DNA of 64,000 nucleotides from Siphonodentalium dalli (taxonomy: Eukaryota > Mollusca > Scaphopoda > Gadilida > Siphonodentaliidae): contig CP136062.1 of NCBI GenBank assembly GCA_032622095.1, positions 11,001,710 to 11,065,709 on the forward strand, given 5' to 3'. Of this stretch, positions 31,676 through 45,208 are shown piece after piece. How positions within the stretch are numbered: the first letter of the stretch is position 1; each line of letters opens with the position of its first letter. Below the pieces are notes generated by a model. The model saw only the letters and a list, made by a program, of their open reading frames with translations. It did not search any database and was not told the DNA's origin. The position numbers were made by a program, and so were the translations under genes.

Positions 31676-34600
31676 AAAAACAATTTAAGTATACAATAAT
31701 ACATACACAATACAGACATGATTTTAACAAGTATGGTTGCACAACTGTTAAATAAAAGGAACGACTAACAGTCCTGTTTTATGCCGAGCAGTTTGAACTA
31801 CCGAGTACAGCCATGTAAATGTGTGCTGACATCTAATTTAATAGCATTGTTGTGAACATTAAAAATAAACAGTAGTAACTACTATCTGGGATACCAGGAG
31901 TTTGCTTTAATGATGGTTAAATAATTATTGTGCCTACAAGTCATCCAAGCTAATTATTAGTGTCTCTTTGATTGACCTGGGGTAAACCGCACCTATTCCA
32001 TGAGACACCTGGGAAAGTTCCCCCTACATATATTCTAAGGTGATGATAAACGCTCTTTATTGCTAATTATTAGTGCCACTTTAAAATCATCTGAGAAACA
32101 CAGCACCTATCCCACGGCAATCCATGGGTCACGTTACAGTACCCCCTGTGTATTAATTTTCCAACATATATTGATTATCTTCTAAGCTGATACTGCTTCT
32201 AAGCTGATGTTATTTATTAACCCTTTCCTAACTGGAGCTTCCTGAAATTTTTCAAAAACCCTGTGCCAATGCAGAGTCGCCAATATGGCGCCTCGCATAT
32301 AAAAGAGAATGCATTGGCCAAGTCCTTCCCAGGAAAAGGGAGCGATTGCTCCCACACCAATAATTACTCACAATATTTTATTCGCAGGTGCCAAAATTTA
32401 CACTTGTCAAAATGTTCATGGTCACTGTAATAGTTGATTAAATATTGAAATTGTCGAAGGTATATTTATAACCTTTCCCATCTCAGTTAAATTACATTGT
32501 ATGGGCATGTGAAAAGTTTAACTGGACATATGTCTATCCCACAGGTATTATTATTTGTTTGGCCTAATATGCTTGATGATTATTAGCGTTGGCCATGTGT
32601 TCTGTGATGGGAACCATTATTTAAACAGTTGCTACTAGGATGCTAATAAGACATTTATATTTCATGCTAAGTTTGTAGCAGTACAAGTAACTTAAAATGG
32701 TTGAGTTTTAACATGTACGTTTCCATGATAACTGCGATGAACATTGAACAGTGCCTTGTCGCTGAGGATCAGTGTCCACTGAGCCACTCACCATGCACAT
32801 GAGAAGATAAATTTACTTTCAGAAAAGTTCTACTTGTGCGAAACAAAACGAGAACAATGTAATTGTACTTGTTCTCACTGATCGTTAGCGGACTAAACAA
32901 TAAAAGAATTGAAAGACAGACCAATTGGGTTTTAACATAACAACAAATCATGTAGTGATTTCGCATTCAGTAAGTTAATCCATTTTATATCTCAGCTTAC
33001 ACATGGGTAGGCCTACATGTACATGTACATGGGGAAACCGAAAACATGCATGGTTAAACTGATCAATCATGATGGAAGGCTTACATGATAGTTGTTTAGG
33101 TTTAATGTACGGCATAGTTGACTAGTTGTTTAGGTTTAATGTATAGTGTTTTCACGATGGAGTTGTGTTTAAATTTGTTTTGTATTTATAACAGGAAGAG
33201 GCAAAAGTGTGGAACTACAAAGTTCGGCAAAAAATTATCGCTGTCGAGGAAACAAAATTAGGTTTGAGGACCTGAACATGGATTTTGGTCAGTCGAAACA
33301 TGGATATTTTTTTGGACTTTTTATATGTACTGGTGCAATGCAGTACGTGTACTTGTACATGTGTATGTTGACATTTTTGTTGTGCATGGCGATTCTCAAA
33401 TATATCTTCAACATCGATTAAGAACTGTGTCTGTAGCTGCGTAAATTTAAAACTGATCGAAAAATAATAATGTTCATATATGAGCGAGAGACTATCAGAC
33501 TATTATATTATTACAAATATTAGGATGAAAGTTTCAAAAAATAATAGCTGGATCCAAGACAATTCCCGCTACGGTATTTCCTTGAAATCATGATTAACTT
33601 GAAGATGAAGACGTGTATAAACATACTACTAGTAGTGTCTAGTGGTGAAGGTGAGGCCATTTGGTATTGCAGAATGGTTAATGTCAGTGTTCTGTCATTC
33701 GACAATTAAGTCAACAATGCGAGAATTCGATCGGATCAGCTTCCGTTCTGTCTAAATAATGACACCTTTGACAAAACTGTGTTCATAAATTAATTTGGTC
33801 GCTGTGTACATGATAGTAGTATCAGTACTCACAAGTTAGTCCAACAAATTAGACTATTCGGATTAATACATATTTTTATATTTGGACATTTACGATTGTA
33901 TTACTCCTTCTAGTCTAATAAAACAGCTGAAAATCAAGATTGCACAAATTTTGAAGCAGGTCAACACCAGTGACCACCGATATAACCCCTTCAAAATACC
34001 ATTCTATTTGAAATTTTCTACAAATACATGAGTCTTACCTGTAGCGGAGATAGTATTCTTTATGTTCAAACATAGATTGTGATATAAACGTTGTCATAAT
34101 TACAGATTTGTTAGTTTAATCTCGGAGTCGAAAACATATCACCATTTTCAAATACAGACGATAATGATGACGTCACGCTTCTAAAATAAAGGCCACACAA
34201 ATTGATTACTCGTGAAAATCAATATATGCCGTGCAGATATGGAAATATCAACTGGGTCAATTTGTTGGCATTTATAGATAGCACATTAGCGCCAAATGAT
34301 GTTTGTTTGATAAATAACAATAATAAGGGTCTGTTCGTCCGGTTTTGTTGACATTTTCATCATAGAAGTGTTCTTATCAAAATTATACCATTGATATTTT
34401 TGTACCAAAAATAAAGATGCCTTTTCTTAAGTAAACAATATTTGAAGGGATATGGAAATTATTTTATTAGTTTTGAAATTCAAATTGATTAACCGGTTAA
34501 CCGGATGCTTGGTCTTTCAAGCTTTCCGGTATGTCAAGATTCGACGAGAGTATGATATGCGCGGGTAATAGTTATTATTATTAGTCACTTATGTGGATTA

Positions 34601-36900
34601 TATTCGTATTCCTGTGGATTTTCGTGTAAGTAAATCAGTTGTAATCGATGAATTCAACGACCACCTGCCCCATGAAATGTTCACAAGTCGAAAACTATGA
34701 CCAAATTGTCACCAAAAGCCGGATTATATAGGTCTATGTTCGATATTTTGGCATAAAACCAACACATTTCTAGTGATAAACAGATTAACTGAAACGGCCG
34801 ACTATATTTTCGTTTGCCTGTTTATAATCGACATCGAGAAAAAAACCTGCCGTTACGATGGTTACCGATTATTACCGCTTTTTCCAGTAAAATGAGAAAA
34901 CGGTAAATCAACGTTCAAATAAACAGTTGTGTTAATGTTTTCTACAGTATTAATGGTAAGTATGGTCATCCTATTATATGTTTAAAAGAATATATGGTCA
35001 TTAATACGGCGAATATGTGTACGTGTTTAAACGTACATGTATATTGTAAAACTTGGAGATAAATTGAAGTATGTACCTGTACATACGCTACCGTACCGAA
35101 AATAGTTGCCTGACTGTGTTAAATTGGAAATTACACAATTGGCAATAAACCAGCCTACATATAATTATAATTATAATATGATACGGAAAACCTAAACATG
35201 CCTTAGCGCGCCGCACACGCGTACGATGCGATATATATTGTACGACAAATATCGGGCACCGGTTAAGCCTATATTGTAGGCTATATATAGGTAAAATCGT
35301 AGCTTGTGCGGTGGAAAATCGCAGGACATTTTGACGCACGATCGGCCTCGCAAAGAATCGAATAATTTTGATTTTCTACGATCGAGTCGTACTATTTATT
35401 GGAGGTAGCCAATCATATTCAGTCGCTCGACTAAAATCGTACCTGTGCGCACACAGAGCTTACAAATATCACATCTGTGTGGCGGGCACTGGCGGCTACA
35501 AATTATATAGAATAATTGAACTCGTATACATATATGCATTTTCGTAGCTGTGTCATTCTCAATTATCAAAGCGAAGCTCGTTTTTATATGTATAAAATAC
35601 AAGACCACGTGGCAGCGAATATATTCCCATCCGGTAACAAATTGCGCCCAAAATTGCATTTAGACGTCTGCTATGAAACTTCTAGCAATTTCGACGACGA
35701 TGCTATATAATGTGTGTGTTTATATATATCTCGATTTATCACTACAAATTTCACATTATATATATGACCACAGTAATACTCGCATATCAAAACAAATTCA
35801 ACATGTTAGGCACAAACTTTCCAATTGTTGAAACTGAAGGCCTACTTGACACCCATCCACTATAGCTTTCATTGCGTTTTTGTACTGTATGTGGCTTGAC
35901 AGCCAGTTAGCGTTTTTATCTAGCGCTTATTACATATATACTTAATATATAGATGTGAACAAAAATCATTCACTCCGAAAAATTATAAGGATATAGATCC
36001 AATAATGTCTATAAAAATCAGCCTGCTCCTACTGGTCTGGAACAATGAAACTGCGAAATAAGTTTGGTGTGGCCTAAAATTTTTCCATGATTTCTGTTCC
36101 TTTACGCATGCGCGTAATCTCAATACCGCGCGTAATCCTCACGCAGACGATGTTGATATTTCTGACGTGTGTATTCTGATCAAATTTTAATGGATTAATA
36201 GTGACACAAAATATTCTAGTTAGTTCAGTCATGATACTAAACATTCCAACAACAGGTATGTGTTTTTTATTTATGGTTTTATTTGTGTCATTGGACGTGA
36301 ACAGTGTAAGTTAAAGGGGATGCCCTTGCCACGTAAAATAAGTGGCTTCGCAGCGTTCCAATTTTTCACGCCTAGTATTAGACTGAAGGATTAAATGGTC
36401 CCTAAATGTCCAAATATTAAAATTCCAATTAATCCGAAAGTCTAATTTGTTGGACTACTCACAAGTATAATCACAATTGAGGTAGATCTTGATTCGTTAA
36501 AATTGTAATTTCGAAATTTGTTGCAAGAGTGAATCGTGGAATTATGACTCTGAACCCGAGTCACTGAGAACTAAGTTAGAACTTAGAAGTTAGAGTCAAC
36601 GGTCAAAAGTCAGTTTGCCCTCGCCTGGAATTGGTTACATTCGCGGTCAAACAAGGCGTACAATGGTACATCCTACATCCGATACTGAACATGTACATCA
36701 CTACATGTACTCACATTGTATATCATAATATAAGCATTTTTTTCTCACCCACTGCGTGTGTTGTAATTGGTAATTCGTGGAAATAATAATCCGAGGTGGT
36801 GATTTTCAACTTTGTTTGAATAGCATCACTTGCCTAACAACCGTCTGTGAACAACGTTAATTCTGATTGGTTAAGACAAACGCGATCATACAATCGCTAA
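31676..36900. other. Featureless AT-rich intergenic DNA
   Basis: I found no coding frame with protein-like composition, no inverted-repeat element with clear ends and no RNA gene in these 5.2 kb. Noted only: a TACATGTACATGTACATG run near 33020, a palindromic TTAACCGGTTAACCGG near 34490, and a TAATTATAATTATAATAT run at 35162. Confidence 0.5.
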
Positions 36901-37025
36901 ATAGGTGACTCGGAAAGACGATACCAAGCGTTCAATAGGGCATGTCAAAGGTCATCTATTTTTAAGAAACAAATTTTCAAAGGAACGGTATTGCAATTCA
37001 GCTCTCCCAGCGTCGACTGTGCGCG

Positions 37026-37082
37026 CCCAGTACACTCAGAGCCCTCTACGGGCTGGGCCTTCGGCCCAGGCCTACGTGGGCT
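37026..37082 (+). other. GC-rich multi-hairpin segment
   Basis: CTGGGCC-TTC-GGCCCAG and AGCCC-TCTAC-GGGCT hairpins are enclosed by GCCCA-GTA / TAC-TGGGC. The segment stands out in AT-rich surroundings and recalls the fold at 13722-13790, including the tri-loop on a CTGGGC stem. Homology is not shown. Confidence 0.35.
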
Positions 37083-37205
37083 TATAATTATGAAATTTCA
37101 TTTGTTTCATTTTTTATCCACGACTTGTAGGGTTCAATTTGTAACAAGTAGGAACAACACTTATGTGGTGTTGAGAAATATTAATAGTCTAATACCCCAT
37201 AATTA

Positions 37206-38080
37206 TGGGAGGCCCTTTTCACATTTATTATTTATTTGCGCTTAAGCGCAAGTAATTTGGGCTTAAAAGCGCAAATATGTGTCTATCAATTTATTTGCGC
37301 TTAAGCGCAAATACCTAACACTCCATTACTTCCCTCTGATTGTGAATGATTGAGTCCATCTCATAGTAAATTATGATGGGCCCATAGTAATAGCCCCATA
37401 CAGACTCAAAGTTGAAGAAAAAACATATTTCCATATGCATATTTGCATCTCTGTCCCTGGTGTCCCAGGAATTGGTGTCTCACTCCCAGAGCTCTAGTAT
37501 ATTTTATAAAAGGGATATCTCCTGCACAGATATATACCATTTCCATGGCCATAAAAAGGGAATTAGGGGTTACCAGGGGCTTGCTTCCTTCATATGGTGT
37601 ACTTATTGACTTGAAATAGGGGGAAAAACCCTATTTTCATATTATCAGCATCCCTGTCCCCAAGAATTTGTGTCTCCATTACAGAGATCAAGTATATTTT
37701 ATAAATGAGACATATCCTGCACAGATCTATACCATTTCCATGTCATAAAAGGGATCTAGGAGTTACTGGGGGATTGCGTCCCTCATATGGTGGGTTTATA
37801 TAGACTTGAGTGATGTGTTTAGGCCTGTGCCATTTAAAATTAATTCAGGGGGGAATCAATGAATATTAATTTTTATTTGCGCTTAAACGCAAATCATTTG
37901 CGCTTAAGCGCAAATATGATCTATATTATATAAATAATGATTTGCGCTTAAGCGTAAATGATTTGCGCTTAAGCGCAAATGATTTACGCTTAAGAGGAAA
38001 TGATAGAGGTTATTTGCGCTTAAGCGCAAATCATTTGCGCTTAAGCGTAAATAAATAATAAATGTGAAAAGGGCCTCCCA
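37206..38080. mobile_element. MITE family J with palindromic TTGCGCTTAAGCGCAA array
   Basis: The ends TGGGAGGCCCTTTTCACATT and AATGTGAAAAGGGCCTCCCA are inverses, extended by about 25 bp with one mismatch; TA lies on both sides. Next to each end are several copies of the 20-bp palindrome ATTTGCGCTTAAGCGCAAAT. The middle (about 37420-37810) is a direct duplication of about 205 bp containing CAGATATATACCATTTCCATG. Confidence 0.8.
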
Positions 38081-38653
38081 TACATAATCTATTGGGACAT
38101 CCTTGGCACAACAATAGTTGTCCCCAAAATATTCTCAGACATGCCCCTGCTGTCATGCTTACCTAAGAATATTCCTTTGCATATCCTTTACATGTACATA
38201 CCTGTATGTGGAATTATAACATGTCATTTTGTAAAATTAGATTTACCGGGTATAACATTTAAGTTAACATATAAACTAGCTTTGCTCAAAGCCTGCAATA
38301 CTCATGAATGGTATTAATTTTCCATCCTCGAAAATTGGCCATGGAAATAAGCAATGCCGTGGGAAATGCCATTGCCAAATTGTTAAATCTAACATGCCAC
38401 AGAATTAAATTAGCTGGAACTTTTTCCTAATTTCAAGGGCTGATTTGAAGTGCGCTAATTTAAAACTGACTGAATAATAGTACAATTTAAAGAATTAGGC
38501 ACAAACTGGTGGGAATAAAGTGGTTTATCACATAATTAACCCACACAACCAACTTCATTATTATTGGTGAAGACAAACGTGTAATATTAACGCGTGCGAT
38601 GTATCATGACATCATGCCATTATTTAATGACTTGCGATCGCTGAAGTTTATGA

Positions 38654-39471
38654 GGCCAAAACAAAATGAATGCGTGTTTCCCGTAACCCGACCGACAGTC
38701 TTCAAACCCCCGACCCAAGTTCATTTTATTGGTTTTAAATAAAAAAAATCAATCTATAAACCGACCGACCACACAGATAACCAAACTATGTACGCGTGTT
38801 TCCATTTTATCTGATTCACCTCGCGAGATAAATGATATCTTTGATATATTTATATATTTTTCGCAAAGCCACATCGTCACTCTTCAAACAGAAAGTCAAA
38901 TTACGACCGGACCCAATACCGGAAGATTACAGGTTATTGTTCCCCTTCGCTGACAGGAAGCACGTGTTGATATGGACTATTGTTGAGTGTACATGTATTT
39001 GAGAATAAAAAGCTGTGACTTATAAGACATGCGCAGTAGGAAGCTACATGAGCGGCCAGGGAAATGAATGGCGACTATCACTAAAGTAAACATTGTACCC
39101 CGACTCTTGATAACATTTCTTATCGTGGAGATATTTTTTTTAATACTGGTCACTGGGGACACATAATTGTCATTCCCATTTTGTTGGCATCAAACCAGCT
39201 GATTAAATTAGATATTTTATATCTACGATATATTTACTGTTTGGTAAATAATTAAACTTATTTCGTAAAAATATATATAATTATATCTTGATTCCATATA
39301 TCAGTTTTATCACCAATTTGTTGGCTGCTCGGGTCATTGTATTGTGTTTGATGGTGATTAGGCATGGCCCACACGAGACTATACAAAAAAAATGGAAAAA
39401 TAAAATAAAATGAAAAGCCCCTATTGTTTTTGGGCTTGATACGGTAAACATGCATTCATTGTGTTTTGGCC
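38654..39471. mobile_element. Harbinger-like MITE (family I), copy 2
   Basis: The ends are GGCCAAAACAAAATGAATG and inverted CATTCATTGTGTTTTGGCC, with TGA at both sides (38651-38653, 39472-39474). The interior is the reverse complement of 26090-26893. The independent 3-bp duplication supports the family assignment. Confidence 0.8.
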
Positions 39472-39949
39472 TGATTGCTGTAAAATTGTATTCGATGAAT
39501 ACTTCGCGTTTATTTGATCATATGATAAAAGATTTCTCAAACTCGTTCTATTTTATACGTAATTTATCAACCTCGTCCACTGAATTCTATTTGAGCCTCG
39601 GTAAACCTCGGCTCAAATCTAATTTAGTGAACTTGGTTCATAAATTTTCGTATAAATAGAAACTCATGTAATATCATCTACTTGTATACTAATCATATGC
39701 AACATACTCTCAGGTGCCAATAATCATGATTGCCTGATAATCGTGATTGCAGGGATTTAGGCTGAATTTGATAATAGTGATGGCAATTTCGCTCTATGTC
39801 TCAAAGCCAAATAATAGCTATTGTTGGAAATTCTCTCCAAAATTAATAATAAGAGTACGAGGTAACTACAACTTTTTAAATTCAGGAGCCTATCGATGGT
39901 CACTGATGTCATTTCAGATTTACTTAAATATGGCCGTGGATAAAGAACG

Positions 39950-40275
39950 GTATACAGCTATTTAGTACCAAATGCTAAAGAGTGGTATACCGCGCTTTGG
40001 CATGCTCATTGCGCCAAACGTATGTTATAATTCGTAACGCTTTTTAGCCCTCATAGCTAATGAGCGGTGTGCCATTCTTTAGCCCTCAGCGCTAAAGAGC
40101 GGTCCATGTTGGACGAGCGTCACGTGCGTTGCCAAGATATTCTGCGCATTGCGCCAACGTATAACGTTATAATCAGTATCGCTCTTTACTAGTTTTTAGC
40201 CCTCATCCCTAAAGAGAGGAATAACGTTCTTTAGCCCTCAGTGCTAAAGAGCAGTACCGGTATACCGTTTTTTAG
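39950..40275. repeat. TTTAGCCCTCAGCGCTAAAGAGC repeats
   Basis: At least four copies of a word of the form TTTAGCCCTCA-GCTAAAGAG, itself partly palindromic (CTTTAGC...GCTAAAG), lie in two direct blocks of about 150 bp. Each block starts near CATTGCGCCAA-CGTAT. No reading frame. Confidence 0.6.
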
Positions 40276-41585
40276 CCACTCCGTTTACTTAATTTGAATG
40301 CATGTAAATGCCCCGAGAAAAATGCCATGTATTATAGTATAGGCCAGTTTATATTGTGCATGGAGAACAAATTTATCTTCAGCATCGATAAAGAACTTTA
40401 CATGCAAATGCATATGCACCAGCCTTGACCAAATTCACAAATTCAAATTGCGCAAAATTGCCAAATTTAAAACTAAGCAAAATATAATTATGCGCGGATT
40501 TAAATATGAACAATGAATTCACACGATCGCAATGTTGTCGCAGATGAGTGTGTCGTGGGTTGTTCTTACGCCATGGTTAACCTCCTGATTGCTACCGTAC
40601 GATCTTTCATGTGACTGCAATTCCGTCGAAAGTGGAGGTAACAAAGGATACGATACGATTTCGCATCTAAAATCAAACAGCACTTGATATTATTTTACAG
40701 AAATCGTTCCACGTACGATTGGATCGTGGACGTACCCTAAGTTTTATGCCATAGCATTGAATTTTCTAGACTATTGGACATTTTCCTAATTTCGCTTGCT
40801 GAAAATTTTGCACATGTTGGCCACCCATCATTTTAATTTTTACCAAAAATGTTTACTTAAGTCTCAACTGTTCATATATTGCATGAATCCGGTACATTTT
40901 TCCTCCACTAGGCATTTTGTAACGGTGTGTTTTCTAGCACTGAAATTCTGAATTCTGAATATTATTAGAAAAGTTAACAACTTTCTCGACAATGAGTTTC
41001 CGGTTTGTCGATAAAACTTTCGGTCGTTGTTACAAACACCGACACAAAGCTGTGTTTATAAATTATTCAAGGGTGAACACCAAAGTTGGAATCCCTGACT
41101 TTTGACTGCAGGCCAGGTACATGCAGGAGTCAGTCTCAACTCTCAGCCTCACTCAGACTCAGATTTATCGAAATAATTTGACCTATTAGGGTGCATTTTA
41201 AGAGTGACTTTTTCATAAAACAGCGAATTCTGACATGAGTCATGACTACTTGCAGATAAGCCCTGACATGACAAGAATTTCAGGCGTCAAACTCACCTTT
41301 TTTGGGAAGTTAATCCGACTTCTCCAGATATCCCACAAAGTGTTAATAGTAAATGTCGATTATGCTGAAAAGTGGAAGTGAAGTGGAGAAAACAAAATCA
41401 AGCGAGTAATTAATCTACTCGCGAGCTGTCATTGAGCTGGATTCTGCGCAGTAACCTCCCGGAAGTCACGTGTGAAATTTACAAAAAAGAATACACGCTA
41501 TTTTCGCTCTTGGTATATAAATATAGAAAAAATATATGACGTCATAATTCACCCGCATTTAGGTAAAAAGCACCCTTGGTGGTTG

Positions 41586-41944
41586 CTATTACTGCAATTC
41601 GTCTCCGTTTTCTCTATGTTGTTGATCGGATTGAGGATTATAGTTATTAATGTATTGTTCTGTGCAATCTCATTTGATGTGAAACACGTGTCGAGGAAAT
41701 GTTAAAACAATTTCAAAACTGGAGCGGCAATTTTTGTTGTTGTGTATTTCCGAAACATACCGAAAGGCCTCGGGAATCATCGGGGGATCTTAGCGACCGA
41801 AGAATTCTACCCTTGCCGTTCGTTTAGCAATTTTACGTTTCTTTCCTCGCTAAGATCCCCCGAAGATTGCCGAACGTCACTCGGTGCTAAGATCCCCCGA
41901 AGATTCCCGAACATCACTACCGAACCTGCGACGGAGATTCTCGA
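41586..41944 (+). mobile_element. Fragment of family F
   Basis: It is colinear with 63565-63800 (GCAATTCGTCTCCG to CTACCCTTGCCGTTCG). It then has three GCTAAGATCCCCCGA units ending CCTGCGACGGAGATTCTCG. Both flanks differ from other copies, so this is a solo fragment. Confidence 0.7.
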
Positions 41945-42368
41945 GGAGTGTTCTTGGCGCCTTTCATTCGAAAAGTGAGTATTATTTATGTATTTGTGCG
42001 ACAATATTTCCAAGCTTACGGTCTTTTCAAGGCATATTCAACGTAGAATGAGTATGTACACGTTGCGTCGAACCACCATGCGTACAGTTTAAACAAATTT
42101 GCATGTTGTTTCTGTGAAAATTAACTTTTATTCCGTAAATTATTATTTTATTTTGCAATTTGGAAATGACCAGATTACATTTTACCAAAAAAAAGCATCA
42201 TTTTATAATTCTATTAAATCTAAATTAATGATGAATTGATGATGGCATTGTTGGATTTAGTTATGGTACATGTAATATCTATTTCTTGGACTTGATGGTA
42301 AACCTACAAGAATTTCTTAACAGTAAAACTAGCTATTAAACTTAAAGTTAAGTAGCTTTGTATTATTA

Positions 42369-42538
42369 TGCCCCCGACTTGAAGTCGGCGGGTATATAGT
42401 CGACGTCTCCGTCCGTCCGTCCGTACAAACATTTTGCATTATTGTTCAGCAACCGCTGGGCAGATTTAGCTGATATTTGGTATGGTGATACCGTCCATGC
42501 TTAATCCGAATTGCTACGGTCGGGGGCAAATGTCACGT
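42369..42538. mobile_element. Short GCCCCCGAC-ended element
   Basis: TGCCCCCGAC at the left is inverted as GTCGGGGGCA at the right. The interior contains TATATAGTCGACGTCTCCG followed by CGTCCGTCCG. The target duplication is unclear. Probably a MITE; I recall similar sequence as common in marine invertebrate genomes but cannot verify it here. Confidence 0.5.
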
Positions 42539-42779
42539 GACAGCGTACCTCTTGTTGATGTTGTTGTGTTCTTTTAATAAGTTTTATCATTTCTGCGTTG
42601 AATGATAGTGATATCTGTCTGTATGGGTTTCAGCGCTGAAGCCTCCCGACTGTGTTTGCGCTGTGTCTAAGTGTCTTGAACTTGAAGAAACATCTAGACT
42701 ATTATGGGAGGTTGTTTTCAAATTTATTAGCTTCTTGCTATAAAGTGTAAATACATTACAGTATGATTACTTTTAATTA

Positions 42780-43020
42780 GTTTTAAATGTAAATGCATCA
42801 TGGTTGACTTTATGCTTAATTCACTTACACTTAACTTAAGTTAAGCGTAATGTTGATATATTGCATTACACTTAAATTGAATTATGACTATTATGCTTAA
42901 GCGTAATTCATTTATGCTTCAGCGTAATTCATTGACGCTTAAGCATAATTCAGATTAATTATGCTTAAGGGTAAATGAATTATGCATAAGCGTTAAATGA
43001 ATTACACTTCATATACACTC
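42780..43020. repeat. Palindromic TTAAGC / GCTTAA repeat cluster
   Basis: Repeated words such as ATGCTTAAGCGTAATTCA occur on both strands. It resembles the family J array at 37206-38080 but with GTAATTCA in place of GCAAAT. A sequence like the family J end (ATTATGGGAGG) lies at about 42700. Confidence 0.55.
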
Positions 43021-43059
43021 TCATAAAGCTCCCCTCAAGCTGAAATGGATGGAACCACA

Positions 43060-43222
43060 CAGGGAGCAAATTAACTGGTATCGCATCGCAATATGCTACC
43101 CAAATTTGGATAATAGCTATGCATTTTGGTATGAATTTTTTATGCTTTTTGAACAATGCTATATAATCATGTCAATGTGAGGTTATATGCTAATCAAAAT
43201 TTCAAAAGTAATTTGTTCCCTG
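43060..43222. mobile_element. hAT-type MITE with exact 8-bp target duplication
   Basis: CAGGGAGCAAATTA at the left is inverted as AATTTGTTCCCTG at the right. GAACCACA directly precedes (43052-43059) and follows (43223-43230). CAGGG ends with an 8-bp duplication are the hAT pattern. Confidence 0.8.
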
Positions 43223-43534
43223 GAACCACATTACATCAGATAATTGATTATAGTCATTATACCATCTAAATTTCTATTTCTATTTTCTACCAATAATCAG
43301 ATAAATTAACAATTGCCACTTTAAAATGTCTTCCAGGCGTTGCTGCTACTCTACCACATGCGGTACTGTTAGTGCTTATAGTGTTCAATATCTGCAATGA
43401 TGGCATCTCAGAAGAAAGGTAATCAATATGGTGTATCCAACAGGTCTTATTATCTCAATTATGATAGAAATGACACCTCCACAAATTGATGTAATCAGCC
43501 ATAGTGATGACATGGTTGACATCCCGGGGATCAA

Positions 43535-45208
43535 GTGAGAGACTTCATTTGTGATTTAGAAAACAAAAGCTCCGAAGAAACTAAGCTGCATTTTATGAAA
43601 ACTGACTTCGGAAATATGTCATTGGAATCGTTGTATGAAATACTTGAAATATTTAAAGAAAGAGCTCTCTCTATATCGGTTAAATCTGAAACAGAATGGT
43701 TAAATAGTGACCCAAAAAGGGTACCTATGTGCCTCAAAACCTTAGACAAAACTGTCACAGAACAGTTCAAAATCAAAGTAACGGAGTGTCCTCCTAATAC
43801 CATAGTTAGTTTGCCTGATCATAACATGCACGTGGAAGACCTTTGCACATTGACAAATCAATCATGGCTGAGCAGTGTTGTAATTGAGTCATTTTGCAAT
43901 AATCTATCATATACTGTAGATGATGTTCATGCTGAATTTATCACTCACTGGTCCTTAATACAGCTCCCACAGAAAGTAGACAGCCTTGTCCGGGGATACG
44001 TCAATCGAGAAAGATCGAGATTCATCTTCAGTATTTTGATTGAAAAATCAGGCAACTCAACAACAATCGGTCAATGTGGTAATCATTTCTCCTTCGCTGT
44101 TTACTATGTCAAAGAAAACAAGCTTGTGTATTCAGATACATTGGTATGGAAATTACCAGAAAATTTTATATATAAATTTAAAGAAGGCCTAAATTTGGCC
44201 GGTGTTCAAGCAAACAATCTTCAGATAGTTTATTGTCATGACCCACATAGTGTCATTACACCAAAATTTGGTATTTTCAAAGGCCTAGAAAGGCACAGAT
44301 GCCGTGGGCATTGCTCACCGGACTATATGTTACAGTCATGTAGTAGTGTCTGTGGAATAGCAGCCCTCATTGGGTCTGCAATGTGTTCTCTCAATGATGA
44401 TGTTTTTCGAGAAATGTTTAGCAAACAACCACAGGAAGGTATAATTAGAAAGGTGAAGTACCTGTCCAAAGTGTCAAACTATTCTGACCTTTTACGCAAA
44501 GTTGTCATCAGTTGGTTAATTTTAGGCCATGTTGATCTTGACATGCTGTTTCTTTCAGATGATTGCAATTATAATACCAATGCAACAAGCATGCCCACTT
44601 TAAATGAAGCAAATCACCCAGTTCCATCTTCTGGCACGCCTCTGAATAATCAGTCCTCAAAACTACAAGCTGAGAAATTGATTAAAGTTAATAATAATAA
44701 TAAACACACTAGCAAAAAGTCTTCTGAGATTCTAACTGTGCCAGATATGGTTTCTGATCTCTTACTCAAAAAACCGTACTTACTTTGTGACAAAACACGT
44801 GGCTGTCTTAAACTAGCTATCCAGACAAGTAACTGCAAGCTGACAAAAAAATTCAAATGTTCTGATCAATTGAAGGAAGATTCAGCTGCCATTGACAGAA
44901 TAAATATATTTTTAGCTAGTTCAGAATGTTTCAATTGGATTCAGTCGTCAATGGGATCAAAACTAAAAACATCTAATTTGGGTTTAAATATTCATCCATC
45001 TCTAGCGGAAATTATTGTTGGGGAACCTCAGATATTCTTCCTACGAAAGGAGTCAAAATTGCGAGTTGACTGTCAGCTTAAAAGTGGTAATTTATTGACA
45101 AAGTCCTTCAAATGCACAGAACAAGGTAAGGCCGACAGCATTGCAATTTCGAAAATACAAGAGTTTCTGCTTTGTGATAGACACCTGAATGTGATGATTG
45201 GGTGTTGA
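43535..45208 (+). pseudogene. MULE segment 1: Ulp1/SENP-type cysteine protease plus duplicated module
   Basis: In 557 codons, residues about 100-280 have the Ulp1 (C48) pattern. CTLTNQSWLSSVVIESF matches the family WL-D motif. The putative catalytic residues are H184, D201, Q267 and C273 (SSVCGIAAL). The H-to-D spacing of 17 and Q-to-C spacing of 6 equal those of human SENP1. Ulp1 enzymes cleave SUMO-like proteins from targets; in plant Kaonashi MULEs such a domain rides with the transposase. Residues about 412-468 and 496-550 are two copies of a module (KL..-LTK-FKC-x6-DS-A-x-I-FL) that faintly recalls AP2-like folds. A frameshift within 45181-45208 leads into segment 2. Confidence 0.75.
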
